Origin: JBQCHF01 sp051954955
Lineage (GTDB): Bacteria; Actinomycetota; Actinomycetes; Motilibacterales; Motilibacteraceae
Direction of reading: 5' to 3'
Length of the DNA stretch: 64,000 nucleotides
Assembly: GCA_051954955.1 (NCBI GenBank)
Contig: JBQCHF010000181.1
Location: 20,995-84,994 of the forward strand
Of this stretch, positions 16,078-24,344 are shown piece after piece (within the stretch, counting starts at the first letter, position 1; every line of letters starts with the position of its first letter). Both the position numbers and the translations under genes were made by a program. Under the pieces are notes generated by a model. It made no database searches and had not been told where the DNA came from. It worked only from the letters and a program-made list of their open reading frames with translations.

Positions 16078-17112
16078 TCAGCCGGCCAGCAGCGCGCAGA
16101 GCACCTCGGCGGCCTGCTCGGCACCGCGGTCGTCGACGTCGAGGTGGGTGACCAGCCGGGCGGTGCGCGGGCCGATCACCGAGACCAGCACGTCCTCGGC
16201 GGCGGCGCCGGCGGCGAGCGTGGCGGCGTCGACGGGCACGCCGGCCAGGTCGAGCACCACGATGTTCGTCTCGACGCCGGCCGGGTCGACGACCGACGGC
16301 GACACGGCGTGCAGCGCGGTGGCGATCTCGCGCGCGCGGGCGTGGTCCTCGGCGAGTCGCTGCACGTGGTGGTCCAGGGCGTAGAGGCCGCCGGCGGCGA
16401 GGATGCCGACCTGGCGCATGCCGCCGCCGTAGCGCTTGCGCCAGATCCGCGCCTCGGCGATCCGCTCCGCCGACGACGCCAGCACCGAGCCGACCGGCGC
16501 GCCGAGTCCCTTGGACAGGCACACCGACACGGTGTCGGAGAGATGTCCGTACTCCTGCAGGGAGACTCCGGTGGCGACGTGCGCATTCCACAGCCGCGCG
16601 CCGTCCAGGTGCACCGCGACGCCCGCGTCCGCGGTGAGCTCCCGAAGCCGGCGCAGCTCGTCCAGCGGCTGCACGGTGCCGCCGCCGAAGTTGTGCGTGT
16701 TCTCCACGGCGACGGCGGCGGTCGAGACGAAGTAGGGCCCGGCGTTCGGCTGCATCATGGCCGCGACCGCGCCGGCGTCCAGCAGCCCGCGCCGGCTGGG
16801 CCAGGTGCGGAAGGTGATGCCGGAGAAGACAGCGGCGGCACCGAGCTCGGCCCGGGCCACGTGCGCGAGCACGTCGCACAGCAGCTCCTGCCCGGGCTGG
16901 ACCAGCAGCCTCATGCCGAGCTGGTTGGCCATCGACCCGGTGGGCGTGAACACCGCGTCCTCGTGCCCGAGCAGCTCGGCCACCCGCGCCTCGAGCTCGC
17001 GGACCGTCGGGTCCTCGTTGTAGACGTCGTCGCCGACGTCCGCGCGGGCCATCGCCTCGCGCATCGCCGCCGTCGGGCGGGTGACGGTGTCCGAACGCAG
17101 GTCCACGAGCAC
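16078..17112 (-). CDS. ltaE: low-specificity L-threonine aldolase
   Basis: A 344-residue fold-type I PLP enzyme that cleaves threonine (and allo-threonine) to glycine and acetaldehyde. The N-terminal signature VDLRSDTVTRPT, the HLDGARLWNA segment with the PLP-binding Asp, and the Schiff-base lysine in CLSKGLGAPVGS are clear. GTG at 17112 is chosen over 17121 because TAGCGT ends 7 bases upstream and because the protein family begins almost exactly at this point. It is separated from the PNPOx-like gene by 65 bases and may form its own transcription unit. Confidence 0.9.
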   Translation of the reverse strand: MLVDLRSDTVTRPTAAMREAMARADVGDDVYNEDPTVRELEARVAELLGHEDAVFTPTGSMANQLGMRLLVQPGQELLCDVLAHVARAELGAAAVFSGITFRTWPSRRGLLDAGAVAAMMQPNAGPYFVSTAAVAVENTHNFGGGTVQPLDELRRLRELTADAGVAVHLDGARLWNAHVATGVSLQEYGHLSDTVSVCLSKGLGAPVGSVLASSAERIAEARIWRKRYGGGMRQVGILAAGGLYALDHHVQRLAEDHARAREIATALHAVSPSVVDPAGVETNIVVLDLAGVPVDAATLAAGAAAEDVLVSVIGPRTARLVTHLDVDDRGAEQAAEVLCALLAG

Positions 17113-17119
17113 GGCGGAC

Positions 17120-17125
17120 ACGCTA
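17120..17125 (-). promoter_or_regulatory. -10 element of the threonine aldolase gene
   Basis: Minus-strand TAGCGT, 7 bases from GTG 17112; a leaderless geometry that also settles the start choice. Confidence 0.45.
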
Positions 17126-17177
17126 CCGCCGCATGACGCGACGTCAGCGACGGGTGGTCATTCCGGCCTTCGGGTGG

Positions 17178-17744
17178 TCAGTCGGTGGCGAGCTCCGGCT
17201 GGGGCAACGCCGGCAGCCCGTCGATGCTGACCAGGTTCTTCTCCCGGTGGTACTCGGCCAGGGTGGCGTCGTCCTTGCGCTCGGCCCACCGCTCGAGCAG
17301 GTCGCGGTCGCCGGCGTGCTCCAAGAAGGGGACGGCGTAGCCGCAGGAGCTGCTGATCCTGGTCACGTCCACCACGACGACGGCGCGGCCGCCGCGCCGG
17401 GCACGGAACAGCGCCGACAGCGGCTCCCAGTCTGCGTCGCCCGGCACCACCACCCGCCCGCGCCCGTGCAGCCGCACCACCTGCGGTGGGCCGTCGAAGG
17501 CGCAGGCCATGACGACCACGCGACCGTTCTCCCTGATGTGCGCGAGGGACTCGGCACCGCTGCCGGTGAGGTCGAGCCAGGCGACGGTGCGCTCGTCGAG
17601 CACCGCGAAGGTGTCGCCGTGTCCCTTGGGCGAGACGTTGACGTGCCCGTCGACATCGGCAGGCGCCGTCCCGACGAAGAACACGTGCTGCGCGAGCAGG
17701 AACTCGCGCAGCCGGTCATCGATCCGTTCGAGCACCTTGCCCAC
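17178..17744 (-). CDS. pyridoxamine 5'-phosphate oxidase-family flavin protein
   Basis: A 188-residue split-barrel protein with the family's FMN-binding features: HVNVSPKGHGDTFAVLD, then LDLTGSGAESLAHIRENGRVVVMACAF. It is more like the general pyridoxamine-oxidase-fold redox proteins (F420- or FMN-dependent) than PdxH, whose C-terminal RxxxLHDR motif is missing. The substrate is unknown. The start has AGGAAGGA eight bases upstream. It follows the class II DAHP synthase gene by 37 bases on the same strand and may be co-transcribed with it. Confidence 0.75.
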   Translation of the reverse strand: MGKVLERIDDRLREFLLAQHVFFVGTAPADVDGHVNVSPKGHGDTFAVLDERTVAWLDLTGSGAESLAHIRENGRVVVMACAFDGPPQVVRLHGRGRVVVPGDADWEPLSALFRARRGGRAVVVVDVTRISSSCGYAVPFLEHAGDRDLLERWAERKDDATLAEYHREKNLVSIDGLPALPQPELATD

Positions 17745-17781
17745 GTCGGGTCCTTCCTGAGCCTGCCTGATCCTCGGGAGG

Positions 17782-19131
17782 TCAGCGGCGGGCGAGCATC
17801 TCCGCCACCAGGAACGCCAGCTCCAGCGACTGCTGGTGGTTCAGCCGCGGGTCGCAGGCGGTCTCATAGCGGGTGGCCAGGTCGGCCTCGGCGATCTCCA
17901 CCGAGCCGCCGAGGCACTCGGTGACATCGTCGCCGGTGAGCTCGACGTGGATGCCGCCCGGCCAGGTGCCCAGCGCCTCGTGCACCTCGAAGAAGCCGCG
18001 CACCTCGTCGACGACGTCGTCCAGCCGACGGGTCTTGTAGCCGGCGGGCGACTCGAACGTGTTGCCGTGCATGGGGTCGCACACCCAGGCCACCTGCGCG
18101 CCGGAGGCGGTGACCTTTTCCACCAGCGCGGGCAGCTTCTCGCGGACCTTGCCCGCGCCCATCCGGGTGATGAAGGTGAGCCGACCCGGCTCGCGCTCAG
18201 GGTCGAGCCGGTCGATGAGCGCGAGCGCCTCGTCCGAGGTGGTGGTGGGGCCGAGCTTCACCCCGATCGGGTTGCGGATGCGCGCGGCGAACTCGACGTG
18301 GGCGCCGTCGAGCTGGCGGGTGCGCTCCCCCAGCCAGACGAAGTGCCCGGAGACGTCGTAGGGGTTGCCGGTGCGCGAGTCGATCCGGGTCAGCGCCCGC
18401 TCGTAGTCGAGGATCAGCGCCTCGTGCGAGGCGTAGAAGTCGACCGTGCGGAAGGCGTCGGGGCTCACCCCGCAGGCATCCATGAAGCGCAGCGCGCGGT
18501 CGATGTCGGCAGCCATCTGCTCGTAGGCGGCCATCGCGCCGCTGTCGCGCACGAAGCCCCGGTTCCACTCGTGCACCTGGCGCAGGTCGGCGAAGCCGCC
18601 GTGCGTGACCGCGCGGATGAGGTTGAGGGTGGCCGAGCTGGCGTTGTAGACGCGCAGCAGGCGGCGCGGGTCGGGGATGCGCGCCTCGGGGGTGAACTCG
18701 AGGTCGTTGACGGCGTCGCCGCGGTAGGCGGGCAGCGTGAGCGGCTGGCCGTCGACGACCCGGGTCTCGTTGCCGCTCGAGCGCGGCTTGGCGAACTGCC
18801 CGGCCATCCGGCCCAGCTTCACCACCGGCACCGAGGCGCCGTAGGTGAGGACGACGGCCCTCTGCAGCACGGTCTTGACCTTGTTGCGGATCGCGTCGGC
18901 GGTGGCGCCGGCCAGCGTCTCGGCGCAGTCCCCGCCCTGGAGCAGGAAAGCCTCCCCGCGCGCGACCGCGGCCACCCGCGACTTGAGGTCGTCGCACTCG
19001 CCGGCGAACACCAGCGGCGGATAGGTCGACAGCTCGGCCACGGCGGCGTCCAGCGCCGCGCGGTCGGGCCACTCCGGCTGCTGTGCGGCCGGGAGATCTC
19101 GCCAAGTGTCCAGGTGGGGCGTCGTGCTCAC
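17782..19131 (-). CDS. aroG: DAHP synthase, class II (Rv2178c-like)
   Basis: A 449-residue plant-like class II DAHP synthase. Diagnostic motifs are GECDDLKSRVA and LLQGGDCAETL with the metal-binding Cys, KLGRMAGQFAKPRS, MDACGVSP, HFVWLGERTRQLDGAH, GVKLGPTT, ITRMGAGKVR, and WVCDPMHGNT. It corresponds by sequence and gene position to mycobacterial AroG (Rv2178c), which is feedback-controlled and associates with chorismate mutase; no chorismate mutase is encoded nearby. GTG at 19131 is preceded at 6 bases by TACCCT, suggesting a leaderless mRNA. It duplicates the reaction of the unrelated AroF at 14765. Confidence 0.94.
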   Translation of the reverse strand: MSTTPHLDTWRDLPAAQQPEWPDRAALDAAVAELSTYPPLVFAGECDDLKSRVAAVARGEAFLLQGGDCAETLAGATADAIRNKVKTVLQRAVVLTYGASVPVVKLGRMAGQFAKPRSSGNETRVVDGQPLTLPAYRGDAVNDLEFTPEARIPDPRRLLRVYNASSATLNLIRAVTHGGFADLRQVHEWNRGFVRDSGAMAAYEQMAADIDRALRFMDACGVSPDAFRTVDFYASHEALILDYERALTRIDSRTGNPYDVSGHFVWLGERTRQLDGAHVEFAARIRNPIGVKLGPTTTSDEALALIDRLDPEREPGRLTFITRMGAGKVREKLPALVEKVTASGAQVAWVCDPMHGNTFESPAGYKTRRLDDVVDEVRGFFEVHEALGTWPGGIHVELTGDDVTECLGGSVEIAEADLATRYETACDPRLNHQQSLELAFLVAEMLARR

Positions 19132-19137
19132 CGTTCG

Positions 19138-19143
19138 AGGGTA
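19138..19143 (-). promoter_or_regulatory. -10 element of the class II aroG gene
   Basis: Minus-strand TACCCT, 6 bases before GTG 19131; leaderless geometry. Confidence 0.42.
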
Positions 19144-19323
19144 CGAGCCCGGGCCGCACGGAGCCCGGCAAGTCCAGCACCTGGACGAGCTGTCCGCTTA
19201 CTGGGACGCACGGGCGGCGGCCACCGAGCCCGAGGCGGCCCTCCCCGTCTTGCCCCGCACTTGACTAGGCTCAGCCAACGGCAGCGTCGCCACCCCAGCC
19301 CGCATCGTGGAAGGTCGCAACCC

Positions 19324-20550
19324 ATGCCGGTCCGCAAGGTCGCCATGCTCACCGCCGGGGGCCTTGCCCCGTGCCTGTCCTCCGCCGTCGGCGGTCTCAT
19401 CGAGCGCTACACCGAGATCGCGCCGGAGATCGAGCTCATCGCCTACACCGACGGCTACAAGGGGCTGCTCAAGGGCGAGTCCGTCGTCGTCACCCCGGAG
19501 ATCCGCGAGCGGGCCAGCGTGCTGCACCGCTTCGGCGGCAGCCCGATCGGCAACAGCCGGGTCAAGCTCACCAACGTGGCCGACTGCGTGAAGCGCGGCC
19601 TGGTGCAGGAGGGGCAGGACCCGCTGCACGTGGCGGCCGAGCAGCTCACCCGCGACGGCGTCGACGTGCTGCACACCATCGGCGGCGACGACACCAACAC
19701 CACCGCGGCCGACCTCGCGGCCTACCTGCACGAGAACGGCTACGAGCTCACCGTCGTGGGCCTGCCCAAGACGATCGACAACGACGTGGTGCCGATCCGG
19801 CAGAGCCTGGGCGCCTGGACCGCGGCCGAGCAGGGCGCCATCTACGCGCGCAACATCATCGCCGAGCACTCCTCCAACCCGCGGATGCTCATCGTCCACG
19901 AGGTGATGGGCCGCAACTGCGGGTGGCTCACGGCCGCCACCGCGGCGAAGTACCGCGAGTGGTGGGCGCTGCAGGAGTGGAACCCGGGTATCGGGCTGGA
20001 CCCGCGCGGCTGGGACGTGCACGGCGTCTACGTGCCAGAGCTGGGCTTCGACATCGACGCCGAGGCGCAGCGGCTGACCACCGTGATGGACGAGGTGGGC
20101 TGCGTGAACCTGTTCGTCTCCGAGGGCGCCGGCGTGGAGACGATCGTGGCCGAGCTCGAGCGCAACGGCGAGGAGGTCGCCCGCGACCCCTTCGGCCACG
20201 TCAAGCTCGACACCGTGAACCCCGGCGCGTGGTTCGCCAAGCAGTTCGCGGCCAAGCTGGGCGCGGAGAAGACGATGGTGCAGAAGAGCGGCTACTACAG
20301 CCGGTCGGCGGCGGCCAACGCCGAGGACCTGCGCCTGATCAAGAGCTGCACCGACCTCGCCGTCGAGTGCGCGCTGCGCCGCGAGGGCGGCGTCATCGGC
20401 CACGACGAGGACCAGGGCGACCGGCTGCGCGCCATCGAGTTCAGCAGGATCAAGGGCGGCAAGCCGTTCGACGTCGACCAGCCCTGGTTCGGCGAGCTGC
20501 TCGCGGCCATCGGGCAGCCGATGGGCGAGAAGGTCGCGGTCTCGCACTGA
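19324..20550 (+). CDS. pfp: 6-phosphofructokinase, pyrophosphate-type
   Basis: A 408-residue phosphofructokinase that phosphorylates fructose 6-phosphate. The phosphoryl-donor site reads GGDDTN and the catalytic loop PKTIDND, with Asp and Lys where ATP-dependent enzymes usually have GGDGS/T and PGTIDND; this combination indicates PPi as donor and a reversible reaction. MGRNCGWLTAATA and the C-terminal part also match the PPi clade known from actinomycetes. The ATG has GGAAGG upstream. The frame is open far upstream but that extension is antisense to aroG and not coding. A hairpin follows the stop. Confidence 0.9.
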   Translation: MPVRKVAMLTAGGLAPCLSSAVGGLIERYTEIAPEIELIAYTDGYKGLLKGESVVVTPEIRERASVLHRFGGSPIGNSRVKLTNVADCVKRGLVQEGQDPLHVAAEQLTRDGVDVLHTIGGDDTNTTAADLAAYLHENGYELTVVGLPKTIDNDVVPIRQSLGAWTAAEQGAIYARNIIAEHSSNPRMLIVHEVMGRNCGWLTAATAAKYREWWALQEWNPGIGLDPRGWDVHGVYVPELGFDIDAEAQRLTTVMDEVGCVNLFVSEGAGVETIVAELERNGEEVARDPFGHVKLDTVNPGAWFAKQFAAKLGAEKTMVQKSGYYSRSAAANAEDLRLIKSCTDLAVECALRREGGVIGHDEDQGDRLRAIEFSRIKGGKPFDVDQPWFGELLAAIGQPMGEKVAVSH

Positions 20551-20557
20551 GCCGGGC

Positions 20558-20589
20558 GTGCTGGCGCCGGCTCAGGGCGGCGCCAGCAC
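20558..20589. terminator. bidirectional terminator between pfp and a methyltransferase gene
   Basis: A perfect 11-bp stem (GTGCTGGCGCC at 20558-20568, GGCGCCAGCAC at 20579-20589) with a 10-base loop. It overlaps the last codons of the minus-strand methyltransferase gene. Confidence 0.6.
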
Positions 20590-21204
20590 CGCCAGCTCGA
20601 TCGTCCCGCCGCCGACCACCCGGTGCTTGACCACCGTCAGGCCGGTATCGCGGGTCAGCGCCAGCAAACCCCCGGAGCGCAGGAAGGTCCTCGAGGCTTT
20701 GCGGTGCCCGGCGGCCCGCTCGGCCAGCTCGATGAACGCCGCGGTCAGGTGCCCGCGCAGCCCCTGCACGGGGCCGCGGGCGAGCTCCACCACCACGAAT
20801 CGGCCGCCAGGCGCGAGGACGCGGGCCACCTCGCGCACCACCGCGGCGCGGGTCTGGGCCGGCAGCTCGTGCAGCACCAGCGAGCAGACGACGACGTCGA
20901 AGCTCGCGTCCGGCCAGGGCAGCGCGGTGGCGTCCCCCTCGCGCAGGTCGGCGTCCCTCCCCAACCGGGCACGGGCCCGCGCGAGCATCGCCGGCGAGGC
21001 GTCCACCCCGCTCACCCGGCAGCCGGCCTCGACGTAGCGGGCCAGCTGGGTGCCTGTGCCGCAGCCGACGTCGAGCACCCGAGCGCCATCCGCCGGCGGG
21101 TGCATCCGCACCGCCAGCACCCGCAGCGGGGCGTTCATCCGCTCCAGCAGCGCGTCCATCGGCAGCGCCAGCCGCGCGTACGCGTCCTCGCCTCGCGACC
21201 CCAT
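20572..21204 (-). CDS. class I SAM-dependent methyltransferase
   Basis: A 210-residue methyltransferase with motif I VLDVGCGTGTQL, the acidic strand-2 end SGVDASP, and DASFDVVVCSLVLHELP for motif II/III. It resembles UbiE/Methyltransf_11 members; the substrate is unknown. ATG at 21204 has GGAGGGAG six bases upstream. It is divergent from the DUF1028 gene, with only 36 bases between the two starts. Confidence 0.8.
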   Translation of the reverse strand: MGSRGEDAYARLALPMDALLERMNAPLRVLAVRMHPPADGARVLDVGCGTGTQLARYVEAGCRVSGVDASPAMLARARARLGRDADLREGDATALPWPDASFDVVVCSLVLHELPAQTRAAVVREVARVLAPGGRFVVVELARGPVQGLRGHLTAAFIELAERAAGHRKASRTFLRSGGLLALTRDTGLTVVKHRVVGGGTIELAVLAPP

Positions 21205-21228
21205 GCCGTCTCCCTCCCGGGCGAACAC

Positions 21229-21234
21229 TAGGTT
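21229..21234 (+). promoter_or_regulatory. -10 element of the DUF1028 gene
   Basis: TAGGTT lies 6 bases before the ATG at 21241, giving a leaderless transcript. Confidence 0.45.
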
Positions 21235-21240
21235 CCGCGC

Positions 21241-22056
21241 ATGACCTTCTCCATCGTGGCCCGCTCGGCCGACGGACAGGCGTGGGGCGTCGCCGTCGCG
21301 TCCAAGTTCCTCGCCGTGGGTGCCGCCGTGCCCGCGGCCCGCGCCGGCGTCGGCGCCGTCGCGACCCAGTCCTACGCCAACCTCGCCTACCGGCCCGACG
21401 GCCTGCGCCTGCTCGCCGAGGGGCGCGGCGCGCAGGAGGTCCTCGAGGCGCTCACCGCCGCCGACGACCTGCGCGAGCAGCGCCAGGCCGGCGTCGTCGA
21501 CGCCGCGGGCGGGTCGGCCACGTTCACCGGCGTCGGCTGCCACCCGTGGGCCGGCGGCGTGACCGGCGAGGGCTACGCGATGCAGGGCAACATCCTGGTC
21601 GGCCCGCAGGTGGTGGCGGCGATGGAGGCGGCCTGGCTCGGCTCGGACCTCTCGCTGCCGCTGGCCCGGCGCCTGCTGGCAGCCCTCGCAGCCGGGGACG
21701 CGGCGGGTGGGGACAAGCGCGGCCGGCAGAGCGCGGCGGTGCTGGTGGAGCGCGCGGGCTCGGGCTACGGCGGCACCACCGACGTCGAGGTCGACCTGCG
21801 GGTGGACGACCACGCCTCCCCCGTGCCCGAGCTGCACCGGCTGCTGGACCTGCACGAGCTCTACTTCGGCGCCCCCGACCCGGACACCCTGCTGCCGCTC
21901 GAGGGCGACCTGGCCGCCGAGGTCGCCGAGCGGCTGGCCCGGCTCGGTCACCCCACGCTGGAGGACTGGGCCGGGGTGGAGAACTACGAGGAGCGGATGG
22001 TGGACGGGGCCATCGACCCGCTGGTGCTGGAGAAGCTGCGGGAGGCGACGGGGTAG
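21241..22056 (+). CDS. DUF1028-family putative Ntn-hydrolase
   Basis: A 271-residue member of the DUF1028 family. Family features are visible from the first residue: TFSIVARSADGQAWGVAVASKFLAVG, ATQSYANLAYRPDGL, FTGVGCHPWAG and GYAMQGNILVG. The fold resembles Ntn-hydrolases, with a nucleophile near the N-terminus, and a peptidase or isopeptidase role has been proposed for the family; the reaction is not established. No signal peptide. The segment near residue 200 (VDDHASPVPELHRLLDLHELYFG) is the short C-terminal domain common in actinobacterial members. Confidence 0.82.
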   Translation: MTFSIVARSADGQAWGVAVASKFLAVGAAVPAARAGVGAVATQSYANLAYRPDGLRLLAEGRGAQEVLEALTAADDLREQRQAGVVDAAGGSATFTGVGCHPWAGGVTGEGYAMQGNILVGPQVVAAMEAAWLGSDLSLPLARRLLAALAAGDAAGGDKRGRQSAAVLVERAGSGYGGTTDVEVDLRVDDHASPVPELHRLLDLHELYFGAPDPDTLLPLEGDLAAEVAERLARLGHPTLEDWAGVENYEERMVDGAIDPLVLEKLREATG

Positions 22057-22122
22057 GGCGTTCCGGGTCTGTCGGCTGGACCTCTCGTCGAGACCTGCTG
22101 GCGGCCGGCGGTCCCCCGGGTG

Positions 22123-22148
22123 CACGGTCAACGGCGCTGGTGACGGCG
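22123..22148 (+). repeat. dispersed GGCGCTGRTGACGG element, copy 2
   Basis: The core at 22133-22146 is preceded by CACGGTCAAC and followed by CG; this 26-base block is identical to that at 63752-63777 at the other end of the window. Confidence 0.6.
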
Positions 22149-22319
22149 AGAGACCGGCGCTCCCCGGCTCGAGCGGGCCGCCGGCGGTCTCGGCTCCGCG
22201 AGCTGCAAACGGAGTACGGAACAATCGTGGGTTGGGGTCGCTCATGCGCTCAGCCAGACGCCTCGGTGCGCGTTGTTCCGTCCTGCGTTACCGGCCCGCC
22301 GCCGCTAGGCAAGGTCGAA

Positions 22320-22389
22320 GGCGCTGGTGACGGCGCAAGGACGGCCGCAGGGACCCGCCCCGTGCCCGGCCCCTCCCGTCATCAGCGCC
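22320..22389. repeat. paired inverted copies 3 and 4 of the dispersed element
   Basis: Copy 3 (22320-22333, plus) and copy 4 (22376-22389, minus) form a 14-bp stem with one G-T mismatch that would be a G-U pair in RNA, enclosing 42 GC-rich bases. The inward flank of copy 4 resembles the right flank of the copy at 59142. Confidence 0.6.
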
Positions 22390-22468
22390 TTTCCACCACA
22401 CGGCAGAACTGCGCGGCGAGACAGACCGGACCAGGCGAGAAGTGCGCCCCACTCCCCGCCTCAAATGG

Positions 22469-23113
22469 TCAGTCCAGCCCCTGCTCCAGCGCGTAGCGCA
22501 CCAGCTGGGCGCGGTTGTGCATCTGCAGCTTGCCCAGGACGTTCTGCACGTGGTTCTGCACGGTGCGGTGGCTGAGGACCAGGCGGGCGGCGATGTCCTT
22601 GTAGGACAGGCCCTTGGCCACCAGGCGGAGGATCTCGGTCTCGCGCTCGGTGAGGCGGGGGGCGTCCGGCTCGGTGCTGGCAGGGGCCGTCGCGAGGCGG
22701 CGGTACTCCCCGAGCACCAGGCCGGCCAGGCTCGGGGTGAAGACGGCTTCGCCGCGGCCGGTGCGCTCGACGGCGCCCAGCAGCTCATCGCGCGAGGCGC
22801 TCTTGAGCAGGTAGCCGGTGGCGCCGGCCTTCACCGCCTCGAGCACGTCGGTCTGCTCCCCTGACGCCGAGAGCACCAGCACGTGGCACTCGGGCGTGGC
22901 CAGGGCGCGGGCGACCTCGACGCCGGAGAGGCCCGGCAGCTGCAGATCGAGCACGAGGACGTCGGGGCGGGCTGCCGGGGCGCGGCGGACGGCCTCGTCG
23001 CCGGTGCCGGCGGTGGCGACGACGAGGTGGCCGGCCTGCTCCAGGTCGCGGGCCACGGCGTCGCGCCACATCGGGTGGTCGTCGACGACCATGACGCGCA
23101 GCGGCTCGCTCAC
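22469..23113 (-). CDS. NarL/LuxR-family response regulator
   Basis: A 214-residue response regulator: receiver domain with MVVDDHPMWRD, phospho-acceptor Asp in VLVLDLQLPG and the Lys of YLLKSAS, then a LuxR helix-turn-helix (LTERETEILRLVAKGLSYKDIA...NHVQNVLGKL). It is encoded directly after a histidine kinase on the same strand with 24 bases between, so the two form a two-component system. A TAACCT hexamer 7 bases before the GTG suggests it also has its own leaderless promoter. Target genes are unknown; the system next to plsC resembles the membrane-stress MacRS/LiaRS class. Confidence 0.9.
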   Translation of the reverse strand: MSEPLRVMVVDDHPMWRDAVARDLEQAGHLVVATAGTGDEAVRRAPAARPDVLVLDLQLPGLSGVEVARALATPECHVLVLSASGEQTDVLEAVKAGATGYLLKSASRDELLGAVERTGRGEAVFTPSLAGLVLGEYRRLATAPASTEPDAPRLTERETEILRLVAKGLSYKDIAARLVLSHRTVQNHVQNVLGKLQMHNRAQLVRYALEQGLD

Positions 23114-23120
23114 GGCGGCG

Positions 23121-23126
23121 AGGTTA
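23121..23126 (-). promoter_or_regulatory. -10 element of the response-regulator gene
   Basis: Minus-strand TAACCT lies 7 bases before GTG 23113, between the kinase stop and the regulator start. Confidence 0.42.
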
Positions 23127-23137
23127 GCGGTCCGGGG

Positions 23138-24331
23138 TCAACGGGAGCGCGGCAGCCGCAGCTCGACCTCGGTGCCGCGCCCGGGCGCGGAGTCCACGAG
23201 CACCTCGCCGCCGAGGTCGGTCAAGCGCCCCCGGATGGAGCGGGCCACGCCCATCCGCCCGGCCCGCTCGGCCTCGCCGAGCCGGGCCGGGTCGAAGCCG
23301 GGGCCGTCGTCGCGGACGCTGACCAGCACCTCGCCGTCGGCGTCCTCGAGCAGCACCCAGGCCTGCGCGCCGGGGGCGTGCGCGCGCACGTTGTCCAGCG
23401 CCGCCCCCACCGCCGCGGCCAGCTCGTGCGCGACGTGGCCGGGCAGCGGCACCGGCTCGGCCGGGGTGGAGACGGTGACCGAGGCCGAGGCGTGGGCCAG
23501 CAGCAGCGGGCGCAGGTCGGCCGGGCCGGCGCCGGGCAACGCCGGACCGCCGGACACCAGCGCGCGCAGGGCGACCTCCTGCTCCCCCGCCAGCCGCCCC
23601 AGCTCGCTCGCTTCGCCGCCCAGCTCTCGCCCGCGGCGCTGCACCAGGGCCAGCACCTGCAGCACCCCGTCGTGCACGGCGCGGGCCAGCCGCTCGCGCT
23701 CGCGCGCCGCGGCCTCGCTGGCCAGGGCTGCGGCCAGGCGCACCTCGGCGGCGCGGGCCAGGTCGGCGGCGTAGCCGACGATCGCGCCCGCCAGCAGCAG
23801 CAGGACGACGTTGTGCACCGTGGTCTGCCCGGGCTGGCCGCGCACCGCCACCCCGGCCAGCCCCACGACGACGGCGGCCAGCAGCCCGATCCGCGGGCCT
23901 GCGGCCACCGCGCATGCCAGCACCGCCGCGGCCGGCCAGATGACCGGCAGGGTCTGGGCCCCGGCGGCGATCCGCTCTGGGGTGTCGACCAGCGCGGTGG
24001 CCAGCACCGCGGCGGTGGCGACGACGACGTCGGCGGCCAGGAGCCACCGCCGACCCGCGCCGCTCGGGGTGCGCGGCAGCGCCGGGGAGACCGCGAGGCT
24101 CCAGACCGCGGCAGCACCCAGCACGGCCCAGCCGAGCACCGGTCGGGCCACCTCGTCCTGCGCGCGGGCGAACAGCAGCACGGCGTAGACCAGGGCAACC
24201 AGCCGGAAGAGCGCCACCGCTCGCCACAGCGGGGCCTCGACGGCACGGACCGCCGCGCGGGCGTCGGCGCGGGACGCCGGCGCGGGGACGTCCACGGACG
24301 ACGCGGCCCGCGGCCGGACCGGGGCGGTCAC
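23138..24331 (-). CDS. sensor histidine kinase (HisKA_3 class)
   Basis: A 397-residue membrane kinase. Residues about 35-185 contain five or six membrane segments (MacS-like N-terminal domain). The HisKA_3 H-box reads RERLARAVHDGVLQVLALV, and the ATPase domain keeps the N-box (AAVGAALDNVRAHA) and the G-box (VRDDGPGFDPARL), so this kinase looks active, unlike the one at 36134. It is the cognate partner of the downstream regulator. plsC lies 13 bases upstream on the same strand, so lipid synthesis and this signalling pair may share a transcript. Confidence 0.88.
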   Translation of the reverse strand: MTAPVRPRAASSVDVPAPASRADARAAVRAVEAPLWRAVALFRLVALVYAVLLFARAQDEVARPVLGWAVLGAAAVWSLAVSPALPRTPSGAGRRWLLAADVVVATAAVLATALVDTPERIAAGAQTLPVIWPAAAVLACAVAAGPRIGLLAAVVVGLAGVAVRGQPGQTTVHNVVLLLLAGAIVGYAADLARAAEVRLAAALASEAAARERERLARAVHDGVLQVLALVQRRGRELGGEASELGRLAGEQEVALRALVSGGPALPGAGPADLRPLLLAHASASVTVSTPAEPVPLPGHVAHELAAAVGAALDNVRAHAPGAQAWVLLEDADGEVLVSVRDDGPGFDPARLGEAERAGRMGVARSIRGRLTDLGGEVLVDSAPGRGTEVELRLPRSR

Positions 24332-24344
24332 CGGAGGAGCAGGG

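Larger units (their letters stand above)
22057..22468. other. intergenic region with repeat elements
   Basis: About 410 bases between two convergent genes. It contains three copies of the GGCGCTGRTGACGG element, two of them inverted, and a separate 9-bp inverted repeat (ACGGAACAA at 22216-22224, TTGTTCCGT at 22273-22281). No protein-coding frame is believable. It may include terminators or a small RNA. Confidence 0.55.

Noticed and set aside
17836..19323. N-terminal extension of the phosphofructokinase frame
   Set aside because: The extension is antisense to the class II aroG gene; the family N-terminus and a ribosome-binding site place the start at 19324.
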